Notes: generated by a model not told the origin, from the sequence alone. 45,457 bases of DNA from Deltaproteobacteria bacterium (GCA_016932235.1 JAFGDF010000122.1:1-45457); one strand, 5' to 3'; counted from the stretch's first letter, positions 26,024 to 36,349 are shown. Program-made: numbers and translations.

Positions 26024-26851
26024 TTATCCTGTTATTTCCCGATCATTTAATCTTTCGATCTCATTATTATCCATGTTGTCATCTGATGGCAAATCCAAAA
26101 ATTTTTTTCTCCAGACTTGCCTGCGGTATAAGCGAAAAAGTGTGATCACAGGGCCGGCCAGGACATATGCTGTCATGATCAGAAAAAGGAGGATTTTTGG
26201 CTTATAGGCGATTACCATTAATATCAGGATTATGGATACAAGGACATTAAAGGGTTTTTGATTTCTGATGTTGAATTCTTTGAAACTCGGATAATGCAGA
26301 GAGCTGACCATGAGGAAGGATAATATATATATCATGAAAATGATCAGTATATGTCTATTATCAGTAAAGCCTTTTATAGCGGTTGAAAACAATATCAAGG
26401 ATGATATGAAACAAGCTGCGGCGGGAATTGGCAGTCCTTTGAAATAGCTTGAAGGAACTATCTTTTTTTCCACATTAAACCTTGCAAGCCGCAGTGCTCC
26501 GCATATTACATACATAAAGGCTGCTAGCCAACCAAGGCGTCCAAACGGTTCTAAGGCCCACAGGAAGGCGAGGATTGCAGGGGCCACGCCAAAAGCAATG
26601 AGGTCGGAGAGTGAATCATACTCGACACCGAAATTGCTTGTTGTCCCCGTAGCCCTGGCGATTCTTCCATCCAGTCCGTCAAAAACAGATGAGACTATTA
26701 CAGCTATTGCGGCAGATTCATATCTGCCCTGGATAGCGGCAATAATGGCATAAAATCCCCCGAATAGGCTGGCAGACGTAAAGAGGTTGGGGAGAATAAA
26801 GATGCCCTTTCTTCCCGCCTTCCTTGATTTCCTTTTTTGCCTCGATTTCAT
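26024..26851 (-). CDS. pssA: CDP-diacylglycerol--serine O-phosphatidyltransferase
   Basis: A 275-residue integral membrane enzyme with several hydrophobic segments. The CDP-alcohol phosphatidyltransferase motif DGLDGRIARATGTTSNFG near 58-75 continues to EYDSLSD, giving the DGxxAR...G...D...D pattern. It makes phosphatidylserine, which psd decarboxylates. The ATG overlaps the psd stop by four bases (ATGA), so psd and pssA are translationally coupled. A basic N-terminus (KSRQKRKSRKAGRK) precedes the first membrane segment. Confidence 0.94.
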   Translation of the reverse strand: MKSRQKRKSRKAGRKGIFILPNLFTSASLFGGFYAIIAAIQGRYESAAIAVIVSSVFDGLDGRIARATGTTSNFGVEYDSLSDLIAFGVAPAILAFLWALEPFGRLGWLAAFMYVICGALRLARFNVEKKIVPSSYFKGLPIPAAACFISSLILFSTAIKGFTDNRHILIIFMIYILSFLMVSSLHYPSFKEFNIRNQKPFNVLVSIILILMVIAYKPKILLFLIMTAYVLAGPVITLFRLYRRQVWRKKFLDLPSDDNMDNNEIERLNDREITG

Positions 26852-27522
26852 GACAGATACCCCAGTATTGTTTCCCCGGCTTTTACCTTTTGATATTTCT
26901 GAACGGTAATCTGGCTGTTTTCAGGAATATAGATATCAAGCCTGGATCCGAAACGGATAAGGCCGAGCCTTTGTCCAGATTTTACATAATCGGTTTCTTT
27001 GACCCAGCAGACGATTCGTCTTGCAATGAGACCGGCAATTTGAATGAGGACAATCCTATGGTCACAGTTCGCAAGCAGGGTTATAAGATTTTTTTCATTA
27101 TATTCAGACGCCTTATCCAGGTTGGCTGAAAAAAACTTTCCCGGATTATATTCTATCTTGGTTATTTTTCCATGAACCGGTACCCTGTTCACATGGACGT
27201 TAAACAGGGACATGAAGATGCTTAGTTTGACAGCCGGCATGCCAAGAGGGTTTTCATTATCCTCAAATTTTCTTATTTCCAAGATCTTACCATCTGCCGG
27301 GGCCAGGACTGTTTTTTCATCAGCAAGGGCTCTTCGCTCAGGATCACGAAAAAAATAGAGTGCGAAGAGTGATAAAAAAACCATGATAAAGCCCGGTAAA
27401 AGCAGACCGGTAATAAATAAGATTGAGCTGGCCAGTACCCCGAAAAGAAAAAAGGGGATTCCTTCCCTGGCCACAGGCCATTTATTATTTATTCTTGTTT
27501 TTTCAATTTTAGAATCGATCAC
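26848..27522 (-). CDS. psd: Phosphatidylserine decarboxylase (short, archaeal/PSD-type)
   Basis: A 224-residue proenzyme of the short Psd class. Two hydrophobic segments lie near the N-terminus (about 20-60). The self-cleavage site is GS at residues 192-193 within LGLIRFGSRLDIYIPE; cleavage there would generate the pyruvoyl cofactor. VLAPADGKI and NVHVNRVPVHGKI are further landmarks. The start is GTG at 27522 with AAGGGGGAAG upstream. It converts phosphatidylserine to phosphatidylethanolamine, matching the overlapping pssA. Confidence 0.93.
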   Translation of the reverse strand: MIDSKIEKTRINNKWPVAREGIPFFLFGVLASSILFITGLLLPGFIMVFLSLFALYFFRDPERRALADEKTVLAPADGKILEIRKFEDNENPLGMPAVKLSIFMSLFNVHVNRVPVHGKITKIEYNPGKFFSANLDKASEYNEKNLITLLANCDHRIVLIQIAGLIARRIVCWVKETDYVKSGQRLGLIRFGSRLDIYIPENSQITVQKYQKVKAGETILGYLS

Positions 27523-27692
27523 TTCAATTCTTCCCCCTTACGGAAAATGTAAAATTGAATCATAGCTAATTATTAGAGTTTAAAGGCGGCTTTGTCAATG
27601 ATCTAATGATTTCTCTCATTTACTTAGGAACCCATCGGTCTGTTCTGAACCATGGTAATGTTTAATAGGCGGTTACTCGTTATCTCCAAAGA

Positions 27693-28406
27693 CTACTGAA
27701 AGGGATCTCTATTGAAAAACGGATAAGGATTTTTACGTATGTCAGGGGATCTTATATAAAATGGAACAAGATCCCTCAGATTGTCAAATTTCTTTTTATG
27801 ATATTTTTTCAGCCCAAGTAATCCCACGGCAGAAGCCCTGAGACCCCATAGATAAGATGGTGCAAGTAACACATCATCGGAAAATGCCTCTCTGATCATC
27901 CTGCTTTGATCGTGGAAGTTATTACCAATAAAAACTGTTCCTTTGTTAATTATCTTTTGCGGCAGTTCATTCGTCCGCGCACATGAGTCTTCAAGTATCC
28001 GCAATATCCTATGGTTTTCTCCCAATCTAAACAACGCATAGAAGATCTCCCCCTTTCTGGAATCGATAATCGGGCATATGTTTTTTTGTGTAAATGGCAG
28101 TTGATTCGCCATGGCCTCGAGCCCTGATACCCCGATAAGCGGCAGTTTAAGAGCTTGAGCAAAACCTTTGGCAGTGGAGAGACCTACTCTAAGACCCGTA
28201 AAACTCCCAGGACCAACAACAACAGTAAGCGCTTTCAGATTTTTATATCTAATATTTGAAGCTTCGAATATCGATTGAATTGCCGGCATGAGGGCTGCAA
28301 AATTTTTATTAGGGGCAGAGATAATATATTCCGATACAATATCTCCTTCCTCATTGAGAAGTGCCAGACTGAACTGTGTGGTCGAGGTATTTATCGCAAA
28401 TATCAT
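27693..28406 (-). CDS. tsaB: tRNA threonylcarbamoyladenosine biosynthesis protein TsaB
   Basis: A 237-residue ASKHA-fold protein. Key segments are MIFAINTSTTQFSLALLNE at the N-terminus and VVGPGSFTGLRVGLSTAKGF near 62-81. It is the partner of TsaD in making t6A37 in ANN-decoding tRNAs. tsaD is not in the window. It begins four bases after the rseP stop codon. The 170-base gap after it (27523-27692) shows no clear terminator. Confidence 0.92.
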   Translation of the reverse strand: MIFAINTSTTQFSLALLNEEGDIVSEYIISAPNKNFAALMPAIQSIFEASNIRYKNLKALTVVVGPGSFTGLRVGLSTAKGFAQALKLPLIGVSGLEAMANQLPFTQKNICPIIDSRKGEIFYALFRLGENHRILRILEDSCARTNELPQKIINKGTVFIGNNFHDQSRMIREAFSDDVLLAPSYLWGLRASAVGLLGLKKYHKKKFDNLRDLVPFYIRSPDIRKNPYPFFNRDPFQ

Positions 28407-28410
28407 TTTT

Positions 28411-29529
28411 TTATTCTATGATCCGAAGAATATCGTTATAAAAAACTATCACCATCAAGATTATCAGGAGAGAAAGTCCGACTTTTTGCGCTATTTCTCG
28501 TTTTCTGATGCTTAAAGGTTTTCGCATTATCAGTTCAATCAAAAGGAAGATGATCACACCACCGTCCAGTATCGGAATCGGAAAGAGATTTAATATCCCC
28601 AGATTTATACTTATGATAGCCATGAAAGGTATCAGGTAACTTATATTTTCTTGAACCAGATTACCGGTCATCTGCCCAATAAGAATTGGCCCCCCCACTG
28701 TCTTGATAGAGATAACTCCCTGAAAGAGCTTTACCACGACAAGGCATGTTAATTTTATCCATCTCCATGTCTCCGAGAGGCTTTCATGAACAGACTGGAT
28801 CGGTCCGATCTCAACTTTGATGAATTTGCCCGCGGCTACAATACCGATCAGCGCGGATTTAATTTCTTCCCCGAATTCATTTTTTACCATGGCTACTTCG
28901 GGAATGATTTCAAACCGGATAATTTCTCCTTCCCTTTCAACAGCCAATGCCAATGGCTGATCAGTCGACCTTTGTACAATACTTTTAAGTTCCTCCCATT
29001 TGGAGACTTTGATGCCCTGGACGGATATCACTATATCTCCTGGGGAGATTCCAGCCTTCGCCGCAGGTGAGTCCGGCGTAATCTGTCCGATCTCGGTCGT
29101 CATTACATATTTTCCGGAAATTAAATAAAGTCCGCAGAACAGAAAAAACGCAAGAATAAGATTGAAAACCGGCCCGGCCGCTACAATCGCAATCCTCTTT
29201 AACGGATGTTTGTTGTTGAAGGCCCTTTCCTCATCTTCGGGCGCGATATCAAAGGACTCTTCATCCTCTTCATCTTCTCCAAGCATCTTTACAAATCCCC
29301 CTAAAGGGAAATACCTGATGGAATATTCTGTCTCACCTACTTTTTTTGCCAATATTTTGGGGCCGAATCCCAGAGAGAATTTAAGGACCTTGACGTCAAA
29401 ATATTTAGCAATGAGAAAATGGCCCAATTCATGGAAGAATATCATTATCCCTAAAACGACCACAAAAGGAAGAAGATAATAAAAAATAATATGCCCTAAT
29501 TGAAATAAGAAGTTTAAAATAATTTCCAT
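28411..29529 (-). CDS. rseP: RseP-type site-2 zinc metalloprotease
   Basis: A 372-residue intramembrane protease. The zinc site FFHELGHFLIAKYFDVKVL near 27-45 holds HExxH, and the second ligand is in LNLFPIPILDGG near 317-328 (NxxPxxxLDG). A PDZ domain lies between (SPAAKAGISPGDIVISVQGI near 150-169). One PDZ domain is seen rather than two. It cleaves anti-sigma factors and leftover signal peptides in the inner membrane. It lies between dxr and tsaB on one transcript. Confidence 0.95.
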   Translation of the reverse strand: MEIILNFLFQLGHIIFYYLLPFVVVLGIMIFFHELGHFLIAKYFDVKVLKFSLGFGPKILAKKVGETEYSIRYFPLGGFVKMLGEDEEDEESFDIAPEDEERAFNNKHPLKRIAIVAAGPVFNLILAFFLFCGLYLISGKYVMTTEIGQITPDSPAAKAGISPGDIVISVQGIKVSKWEELKSIVQRSTDQPLALAVEREGEIIRFEIIPEVAMVKNEFGEEIKSALIGIVAAGKFIKVEIGPIQSVHESLSETWRWIKLTCLVVVKLFQGVISIKTVGGPILIGQMTGNLVQENISYLIPFMAIISINLGILNLFPIPILDGGVIIFLLIELIMRKPLSIRKREIAQKVGLSLLIILMVIVFYNDILRIIE

Positions 29530-29541
29530 TAATCAAACCTT

Positions 29542-30705
29542 TTACTTAGACATTTTTAAGATCTCTTTTTCCGCATTCTTTCTTGCCCACCTGTCCGCCT
29601 TTATTACTTCATTGATAGTTTTAATGGGGAAGATTTCATGCTTTTCCATAATCTTTTCTATGAGAACCGGAACTTCCAGGAATTTTATCTTTCCCTGGAG
29701 AAATGACTCAACAGCAATCTCATTTGCCGCATTCAAGACCGTCGGCATGCTTTTACCGATTTCGGCGGCTTTTAGAGCGAGCGAAAGGCATCTAAATTTT
29801 TCAAGATCAACCTGATAAAAGCTTAAAGTCCCAATATCCTCCAGGTTCAGTGATGGGAGTGATGTTTTTAGATGCCTTGGGTAACTGAGGGCATAGGAAA
29901 TGGGGGTTTTCATATCAGGGATTCCCATCTGAGCGATTATTGATCCATCGATGTATTCCACCATGGAATGTATGATGCTTTCAGGGTGTATCAGAATACT
30001 GATCTGTTCCATTTTCAAATCAAAAAGCCACTTCGCTTCGATAGTTTCAAGGCCCTTGTTCATAAGAGTTGCCGAATCTATGCTTATCTTCCTGCCCATA
30101 TCCCAGTTTGGATGTTTAAGAGCCATGGCAGGTGTAATGTTTTCCATATCTGCCAGCGGCATATCTCTAAATGGCCCCCCGGAAGCCGTTAGTATTATTC
30201 GCTTAAGATCTTCCTTGAGGTGCCCCTGCCGTGATTGCAATATGGCACTGTGCTCACTGTCAATGGGAAGTATGGTTGTTCCCATTTTGTTTGCAAGATC
30301 CATAATAATAGGACCTGCCATTACAATGGTCTCCTTATTTGCCAGGGCTACGTCTTTCCCTGCCCTTATTGCCTCATAGGTGGGAATCAAGCCGGCTGCT
30401 CCCGCTATGGCTGAGATAACGATGTCGACACTTTCACATGATGCCACATGAGAAAATCCTTCAGTTCCATAAAGGATCTTTGGACCTGAAGTGCCTGAAA
30501 AAAGATTTTTCAGAACATCAGCTGCATCTTTCTCAAGGACAGCAACGACGTCAGGCCTATATTTTTTGATTTGCTCAGACAGAAGTCTGATGTTGCTTCC
30601 CGCCGCCAGCGCAACGACCCTGTATTCCTCGGGATTTGATTCGATGACCTTTAAAGAGCTTGTACCGATGGATCCGGTAGAACCCAGTATGGTAATTCTT
30701 TTCAT
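29542..30705 (-). CDS. dxr: 1-deoxy-D-xylulose 5-phosphate reductoisomerase
   Basis: A 387-residue NADPH-dependent enzyme of the methylerythritol phosphate pathway. The NADPH-binding motif is [16 protein letters not shown] near 6-21. Substrate and metal-site segments are [11 protein letters not shown] near 120, [16 protein letters not shown] near 145-160, [10 protein letters not shown] and [14 protein letters not shown]. Full length and order are conserved. Its ATG overlaps the stop of the upstream UXS gene by four bases. ispE of the same pathway lies at 43087. Confidence 0.96.
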   Translation of the reverse strand: MKRITILGSTGSIGTSSLKVIESNPEEYRVVALAAGSNIRLLSEQIKKYRPDVVAVLEKDAADVLKNLFSGTSGPKILYGTEGFSHVASCESVDIVISAIAGAAGLIPTYEAIRAGKDVALANKETIVMAGPIIMDLANKMGTTILPIDSEHSAILQSRQGHLKEDLKRIILTASGGPFRDMPLADMENITPAMALKHPNWDMGRKISIDSATLMNKGLETIEAKWLFDLKMEQISILIHPESIIHSMVEYIDGSIIAQMGIPDMKTPISYALSYPRHLKTSLPSLNLEDIGTLSFYQVDLEKFRCLSLALKAAEIGKSMPTVLNAANEIAVESFLQGKIKFLEVPVLIEKIMEKHEIFPIKTINEVIKADRWARKNAEKEILKMSK

Positions 30706-31664
30706 ACTAAAGATTTAAACTCCGTGAAATATCGGATCGTTTTTTTAAGGCCTTCTTCAATATCAATAAAGGGTTCCCAACCAAGCCTGCTTTTTGCAAG
30801 CGAAATGTCCGGACACCGTCTTTTAGGATCATCCATCGGCAGGGAGTAAAACTCGATACGAGACCTGGAATTAATAATCTTGATGATTTTTTCAGCCATG
30901 TCAAGAATTCTGTATTCTGCGGGATTTCCCAGATTCACCGGACCTATGAAATCGCCCGGGCTGTTCATCATTTTAATAATCCCGTCTATCATGTCATCAA
31001 CGTAACAGAAGGACCTTGTTTGGTTTCCATCACCGAAGATCGTAATCGGTTCATTTTTTAATGCCTGAATAATAAAATTACTGACCACTCTACCATCATT
31101 AGGATGCATGCGCGGCCCATAAGTATTAAAGATTCGAATTACCTTAATATCCACATGGTTTTGTCTATGGTAATCGAAAAAAAGGGTTTCCGCACATCGC
31201 TTCCCCTCGTCATAACAGGCCCTAAGGCCTATACTGTTTACATTGCCCCAGTAATCCTCTCTTTGAGGGTGAACAGAAGGATCACCGTATATTTCACTTG
31301 TAGAGGCCTGAAGGACACGAGCTTTTACCCTTTTGGCTAGGCCCAGCATGTGGATTGCCCCCATAACATTCGTCTTAACGGTTTTTACGGGATTATACTG
31401 ATAGTGGATCGGAGAAGCGGGGCATGCAAGGTTATATATTTTATCTACCTCAAGAAATATAGGATTGACAAGGTCATGCCGCAGGACTTCAAAATGACTG
31501 TTACCCATAAGGTGGAAAATATTTCGCTTTTGACCTGTGAAATAATTATCAAGACAGATCACAAAGCATCCATTATCAAGAAGCTTTTCACATAAATGCG
31601 ATCCCAGGAAACCCGCGCCCCCTGTAACAAGGACTCTTTCTCTGTCATAATAATTTATCGGCAT
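30702..31664 (-). CDS. UDP-glucuronate decarboxylase (UXS-like SDR)
   Basis: A 320-residue extended short-chain dehydrogenase. NAD-binding [20 protein letters not shown] near 12-31, catalytic Tyr/Lys in [18 protein letters not shown] near 154-171 and [20 protein letters not shown] near 182-201 match UDP-xylose synthases, in preference to dTDP-glucose dehydratases. It would make UDP-xylose for surface polysaccharide. It overlaps dxr by four bases and follows cdsA by 71, so it is built into an operon where it is not normally found. GAGG lies upstream of the ATG. Confidence 0.86.
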   Translation of the reverse strand: MPINYYDRERVLVTGGAGFLGSHLCEKLLDNGCFVICLDNYFTGQKRNIFHLMGNSHFEVLRHDLVNPIFLEVDKIYNLACPASPIHYQYNPVKTVKTNVMGAIHMLGLAKRVKARVLQASTSEIYGDPSVHPQREDYWGNVNSIGLRACYDEGKRCAETLFFDYHRQNHVDIKVIRIFNTYGPRMHPNDGRVVSNFIIQALKNEPITIFGDGNQTRSFCYVDDMIDGIIKMMNSPGDFIGPVNLGNPAEYRILDMAEKIIKIINSRSRIEFYSLPMDDPKRRCPDISLAKSRLGWEPFIDIEEGLKKTIRYFTEFKSLV

Positions 31665-31735
31665 TCCTGAACCTCTTTGTTAATAAATTGAGAAAAAGAA
31701 TTCAAACTATATTCCGTAAACATAATCCGGGCGAG

Positions 31736-32539
31736 TTATTTCACAATGAGTAAAAATAAATACAAAACAGGTATTGAAAAAAGTAACCCGTCTATCCTAT
31801 CAAGCATTCCACCATGCCCCGGAAGGATATTCCCGGAGTCTTTCACTCCATAATATCTTTTTATCATGGATTCGACAAGATCACCTATCTGTGAGGATAC
31901 AGACAGAAACAGCACGAGGATAAATAAACAGGGATTTATCTTATAAACAGGGAAGATCTTGAGAAATATTACAGCAGCCATAAAGCTGCATAAGAGACCT
32001 CCTATCGCTCCCTCCCAGGTCTTGTTAGGGCTCACAGACTCATGAAGTTTATGCCTGCCCAAAGTTCTGCCAAAATAGAACGCACCGGTATCATTAGAAA
32101 AAATAACCGCCAGGAGAAAGAAAACCCAAAATTTACCCCCGGGCACCATGGTATCCACCAGAATGAGCAGGGATAAGGGTAATACAATATAGACCGTTCC
32201 AATAAGGGCCTTGCCGATATCAGCGAGATTGTCGGGTTTTGTTGTGGAATATATAAGCACGTAATATGTCATGGGAGCAAGAACCAAGAGAATGAGAATT
32301 ACAGGAACAAATAAAATCTGTTTTATATAAAAAATTAAAAACAGGGAAAAAACAAGGATGTATATTATCGAACGAACGGTCCTCGGAAATTCAGGTAAGG
32401 ATAACCTGTAAAATTCAATAAGTCCGGCTAAAGATGAAAATAAAAGGAAAACATAAAAAAGCCACCTGGGTCCGAAACCTATCAGATAGATCAGGATCGG
32501 TATTGCTATTATCCCTGTAATCCATCTCTTTAAATGCAT
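31736..32539 (-). CDS. cdsA: Phosphatidate cytidylyltransferase
   Basis: A protein of about 267 residues with roughly eight membrane segments. The CdsA signature near the C-terminus (SQIGDLVESMIKRYYGVKDS, then ILPGHGGMLDRIDGLLFSIP) is complete. It makes CDP-diacylglycerol for PssA and other phospholipid enzymes. The ATG at 32539 is preferred, with AAAGGT eight bases upstream; a GTG at 32566 would add nine residues. It follows uppS closely. Confidence 0.94.
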   Translation of the reverse strand: MHLKRWITGIIAIPILIYLIGFGPRWLFYVFLLFSSLAGLIEFYRLSLPEFPRTVRSIIYILVFSLFLIFYIKQILFVPVILILLVLAPMTYYVLIYSTTKPDNLADIGKALIGTVYIVLPLSLLILVDTMVPGGKFWVFFLLAVIFSNDTGAFYFGRTLGRHKLHESVSPNKTWEGAIGGLLCSFMAAVIFLKIFPVYKINPCLFILVLFLSVSSQIGDLVESMIKRYYGVKDSGNILPGHGGMLDRIDGLLFSIPVLYLFLLIVK

Positions 32540-32577
32540 ATTGTTACCTTTCCCGGGATATTTCACTCGTTCCCAAG

Positions 32578-33300
32578 TTAGTCATTTATGGCGCCAAATC
32601 TTCTTTCCCTGTTCTGATATTCCCCGATTGCCGACAAATATTCCTCTTTTCGGAAATCTGGCCAGAGGGTGGGAGTAATATACATCTCCGTATAGGCGAG
32701 CTGCCATAGCATGAAATTGCTGACCCTAAATTCACCGCTCGTTCGAATAAGCAGGTCCGGGTCGGGGATGTCAGATGTATATAAATAGTCTGAGATTAAT
32801 TGCTCGTTAATTTTTTCCGGATCGATTTCACCTGTTTTTATTTTTTTTGAAATTTCCCGGAAACAGTCTGTTATTTCCTGGCGGGAGCCGTAGCTTATGG
32901 CGAGAGTGAGTACCATGTTCCGATTATTTGAAGTTTCTTTTATGGTTTTAATGAGAAGGCTTCGAACATCTTCAGGAAGCTTATATAGCCGTCCTATCGC
33001 ATTAAAGCGTATTCCGTTTTCCTGCATTTCAATCAATTCACTTTTAAGAAACCGTTTCAAGATCTTCATCAGGGCATTGATTTCAAGCTTAGGCCTTTTC
33101 CAATTTTCTTCAGAGAAGGCATAAAGGGAAAGCCAGGGAATGCCTAATTTTCTTGTCGCTCTTACGATCTCTCTGACGGATTTGGTTCCTTCTTCATGAC
33201 CACGTATCCTGTTCATGGCATTTTTCTTTGCCCATCTTCCGTTCCCATCCATAATGATGGCGACATGTTCAGGCAGCCTTTTATTGTTGGTCTGAGTCAT
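32578..33300 (-). CDS. uppS: Undecaprenyl diphosphate synthase (cis-prenyltransferase)
   Basis: A 240-residue cytosolic enzyme making undecaprenyl diphosphate for peptidoglycan and polysaccharide carriers. Conserved regions: HVAIIMDGNGRWAKKNAMNR near 12-31, LYAFSEENWKRP near 77-88 and DLLIRTSGEFRVSNFMLWQL near 182-201. Full length. No strong ribosome binding site. It starts a sub-operon after a 305-base gap from frr. Confidence 0.96.
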   Translation of the reverse strand: MTQTNNKRLPEHVAIIMDGNGRWAKKNAMNRIRGHEEGTKSVREIVRATRKLGIPWLSLYAFSEENWKRPKLEINALMKILKRFLKSELIEMQENGIRFNAIGRLYKLPEDVRSLLIKTIKETSNNRNMVLTLAISYGSRQEITDCFREISKKIKTGEIDPEKINEQLISDYLYTSDIPDPDLLIRTSGEFRVSNFMLWQLAYTEMYITPTLWPDFRKEEYLSAIGEYQNRERRFGAIND

Positions 33301-33605
33301 TAGATAATCCGGAAATGTTATTTCTCTCTGAAAGATTTTTTAGGTTATCGGCTTATATTACCTTGTGGAAAGAGTCCCTCTTCTTGGAGTCCGTAACATA
33401 TTCCTGTATTGCCCGTCAATGGATGACGGAAGGGTAATGATAAATGAAGAAATAAAACGGTTGGAAAATACAATAGTCGATTCAATGTAATCTGTTGAAT
33501 TCCTTTATCCCCCTTCTCTAAGACCACCGGCCTCCCTCTATTCAGGGATAGTGGCCGCTGGGTGCCATTCTTCAGTTTCACATTAAGCTACAATGGGGGG
33601 AAGCG
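33301..33605. other. Intergenic gap between frr and uppS
   Basis: About 305 bases. On the minus strand I see GC-rich inverted segments near 33520-33560 (GGCC-rich) and a TTGACG-like hexamer near 33416, which could mark a secondary promoter for uppS, but no good -10 partner. A minus-strand frame covers part of the gap but has low-complexity composition and no ribosome binding site, so I do not call a gene. Confidence 0.4.
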
Positions 33606-34172
33606 CTAGAATTCAATAATCTCCCTCTCTTTTTCTACTGTGATTTCATCAATTTTTTTTATGAACTCGTCGGTTACCTTCTGTACTTCATCCTGAGCCC
33701 TGAACATATCGTCTTCAGATATATCTTTTTCGTTTTTCAACTCCTTAAACATTTCGTTGGCCTCTCGCCTCTGGCCACGAATGGAAATTTTACATTCTTC
33801 CGACATTTTTCTGGCAATCTTGGCCAGCTCTTTGCGCCGTTCTTCAGTCAGGGGCGGAATAGAAATTCTTATTATCTTGCCGTCGTTTATTGGTGTAAGG
33901 CCAAGTTCGGATTTTAATATACTCTTTTCTATTTCTCCCATTATGGACTGATCCCAGGGTTTAATAGTGATCAACCTGCTTTCCGGAACTGAAAGAGACG
34001 CGACTTGATCGAGAGGCATTTGTGTTTCATAGCAGTTGACCCTTATTCCATCGAGGATAGCAATAGAAGCTCTGCCGGTTCTTAATCGTACGAATTCCTT
34101 TTTTAACGCCTCAATGGATTTACTCATTTTTTCACGTAATTCGGAAAGGATTTCGTCTTTCATCATCTTCAT
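33606..34172 (-). CDS. frr: Ribosome recycling factor
   Basis: A protein of about 188 residues. MSKSIEALKKEFVRLRTGRA and the conserved SLSVPESRLITIKPWDQSIM identify RRF, as do PPLTEERRKELAKIARKMSE and the acidic-helical tail. It splits post-termination ribosomes with EF-G. The first ATG overlaps the pyrH stop (ATGA); ATGs three and four codons in are also possible and better spaced from AGGGGG. Confidence 0.96.
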   Translation of the reverse strand: MKMMKDEILSELREKMSKSIEALKKEFVRLRTGRASIAILDGIRVNCYETQMPLDQVASLSVPESRLITIKPWDQSIMGEIEKSILKSELGLTPINDGKIIRISIPPLTEERRKELAKIARKMSEECKISIRGQRREANEMFKELKNEKDISEDDMFRAQDEVQKVTDEFIKKIDEITVEKEREIIEF

Positions 34173-34894
34173 CCCCCTGTGATAATGGTGCCGATCTTTT
34201 CTCCTCTTACGACCTTTAGGATATTCTTCTCTTGTCTCAAATTAAACACGATTATGGGTAAATTCTGCCCCATTGCCAGAGTTACCGCTGTCATATCCAT
34301 CACTTTCAGCCTTTTTTTCAAGAAGTCCTGATAGGTAAGGGTTTTAAAAGGCATTGCAGACGGATTTTCCTCTGGATCGGACTCGAATATCCCATCCACT
34401 TTTGTCGCCTTTAAAAGCACATCCGCCTTTATTTCCATGGCCCTTAAAGCAGCGGCAGTGTCAGTGCTAAAGAACGGATTTCCTGTTCCCGCTCCGAAAA
34501 GGACGATCCTGCCCTTTTTGAGGTGATTGATCGCCTTTTCACGGATGAAGGGTTCAGCAATCTGGCGCATATCTATTGCAGACATAACACGGGTTTCAGA
34601 TCCCAAAGCGTTTATGGCCTCACTTAATGCCAGAGCATTTATTAGCGTGGCAAGCATGCCCATATGGTCGGCCGGGGCGCGTTCCATGCCGTATTCCGAT
34701 GAATTCAGACCTCTGAAGATATTACCCCCTCCAATAACGACGGCCGTTTCCACGCCGGAATTATGGACAGTATGAACTTCATCAGCAACTTTTTTAAGAA
34801 CATCAGGATCTATTCCATAAGATTTTTCTCCTATTAAAGCCTCACCGCTGAGTTTGAGCAGTATCCTTTTGTATAAAGGCGATTGGGCTTCCAC
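34169..34894 (-). CDS. pyrH: UMP kinase
   Basis: A 241-residue amino-acid-kinase-fold enzyme phosphorylating UMP to UDP. RILLKLSGEALIGEKSYGID near 10-29, VIGGGNIFRGLNSSEYGMER near 53-72 and GTGNPFFSTDTAAALRAMEI near 135-154 are the family landmarks. It overlaps tsf by one base and frr by four. It supplies the UDP used, after conversion to UTP, by PyrG. Confidence 0.97.
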   Translation of the reverse strand: MEAQSPLYKRILLKLSGEALIGEKSYGIDPDVLKKVADEVHTVHNSGVETAVVIGGGNIFRGLNSSEYGMERAPADHMGMLATLINALALSEAINALGSETRVMSAIDMRQIAEPFIREKAINHLKKGRIVLFGAGTGNPFFSTDTAAALRAMEIKADVLLKATKVDGIFESDPEENPSAMPFKTLTYQDFLKKRLKVMDMTAVTLAMGQNLPIIVFNLRQEKNILKVVRGEKIGTIITGG

Positions 34895-35490
34895 TAATTT
34901 TCTCCTAGCTGATACCGGACAAATCTCTTTATTACGATGTTCTCACCTGTCTTTGCAATCATCTCGTTAAGGAGGTCTTGCACTGTTATATCAGGATTTT
35001 TCACATACTGCTGCTCAAGAAGGCATACTTCGGAATAAAACTTTTTCATCTTCCCATCAACTATCTTGTCGAGGATTTTTTCCGGCTTTCCGGTCTCCCG
35101 GGCCTGCGAAAAATAGATCTCTCTTTCCTTTTCTATAATATCTGTCGGAATACCCTCGCTATCAATCGCCATTGGATTCGTTGCGGCAATATGCATTGCA
35201 ATATTTTTGGCAAAGTCCGTAAAATCGTCTGTTTTTGCAGAAAAATCAGTCTCACAGTTTATTTCTACCAACACGCCGATTTTTCCTCCTGCGTGTATAT
35301 AGGACTGTACCTGGCCTTCGGAGGTCGCTCGTCCCCCGCGTTTTTTCGCCGTCGCAATACCCTTTTTCCTTAAAATATCTATTGCCTTTTCGATGTCTCC
35401 ATTGCTCTCGTTTAATGCCTTTTTACAGTCCATTATACCGACACCGGTCTTTTCTCTCAATTCTTTAACTAATGATGCAGAAATATCCAA
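34894..35490 (-). CDS. tsf: Elongation factor Ts (short form)
   Basis: A protein of about 198 residues, the short EF-Ts class (one coiled-coil core rather than the ~280-residue enterobacterial form). LVKELREKTGVGIMDCKKAL near 6-25, then GDIEKAIDILRKKGIATA and INCETDFSAKTDDF are conserved. I prefer the TTG at 35490, giving the typical MDISASLVKELREKTG start with AGGAG seven bases upstream. An ATG at 35508 would overlap the rpsB end. It recycles EF-Tu. Confidence 0.93.
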   Translation of the reverse strand: MDISASLVKELREKTGVGIMDCKKALNESNGDIEKAIDILRKKGIATAKKRGGRATSEGQVQSYIHAGGKIGVLVEINCETDFSAKTDDFTDFAKNIAMHIAATNPMAIDSEGIPTDIIEKEREIYFSQARETGKPEKILDKIVDGKMKKFYSEVCLLEQQYVKNPDITVQDLLNEMIAKTGENIVIKRFVRYQLGEN

Positions 35491-35491
35491 T

Positions 35492-36349
35492 TTATAACTC
35501 CTCTTCATCGTAATCTGATTTTTCAGGTTCTATTTTTTTGGAAACAATGATTACTTCCGGCCCTTCCCGCTCCTCTCCGGTCTGGTTTTCAGTGCCTACA
35601 GTTTTTTCTTCAACCTTTTCCATCAATTTTTCGGCTTCCGCTTCAGCCTTTAATCGTTCTTCAGCTATATTGTGCCCTTCTACACACGCGTCTGCAATCT
35701 TGGAACATATGAGTCTGATGGCCCTGATCGCATCATCATTACCGGGAATGATATAATCGATATCATCTGGATCACAATTTGTGTCCGCAATAGCTACGAC
35801 CGGAATGCCCATCTTCTTACCTTCCTTGACAGTAATATGCTCTCTTTTGGGATCAACAATAAAAATGGCTCCAGGGAGTTCATCCATATCTTTTATTCCG
35901 CCTAGATTTTTTTCCAGTTTGATGAGTTCCTTTTCCATTTTGAGGACTTCTTTTTTTGTATAACGGTTTATTGATCCGTCTGCTTTCATATTCTCTAATT
36001 CTTTAAGGCGAGCGATGCTTTTTTTAATTGTCTGAAAGTTGGTCAAGGTACCGCCCAACCATCGGTTGACAACATAAAACATGCCACATCGCTCACTCTC
36101 TTCTACTACAGACGTCTGAGCCTGTCTCTTTGTTCCGACAAAAAGTACGGCATATCCTTCAGATACTATTTTGATGATAAATTTATAAATATTATCAAAA
36201 AGGTTGACTGTTTTCTGGAGATCGATGATGTGGATCCCGTTTCTTGAACCAAAAATATAAGGCTTCATTTTCGGGTTCCAGCGTTTGGTCTGATGACCGA
36301 AGTGTACACCAGCCTCCAGCAATTCTTTCATATTAATATGCGCCGCCAT
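35492..36349 (-). CDS. rpsB: 30S ribosomal protein S2
   Basis: A 285-residue S2. [20 protein letters not shown] near 7-26 and the later [20 protein letters not shown] and [19 protein letters not shown] are diagnostic. The C-terminal ~50 residues are an acidic Glu/Lys-rich tail longer than in many S2 proteins. It heads the rpsB-tsf-pyrH-frr operon. GGAGG lies before the ATG. Confidence 0.97.
   Translation of the reverse strand: MAAHINMKELLEAGVHFGHQTKRWNPKMKPYIFGSRNGIHIIDLQKTVNLFDNIYKFIIKIVSEGYAVLFVGTKRQAQTSVVEESERCGMFYVVNRWLGGTLTNFQTIKKSIARLKELENMKADGSINRYTKKEVLKMEKELIKLEKNLGGIKDMDELPGAIFIVDPKREHITVKEGKKMGIPVVAIADTNCDPDDIDYIIPGNDDAIRAIRLICSKIADACVEGHNIAEERLKAEAEAEKLMEKVEEKTVGTENQTGEEREGPEVIIVSKKIEPEKSDYDEEEL

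Noticed and set aside
33345..33581. Minus-strand frame between frr and uppS
   Set aside because: No ribosome binding site, uneven composition and no recognisable domain; treated as intergenic.
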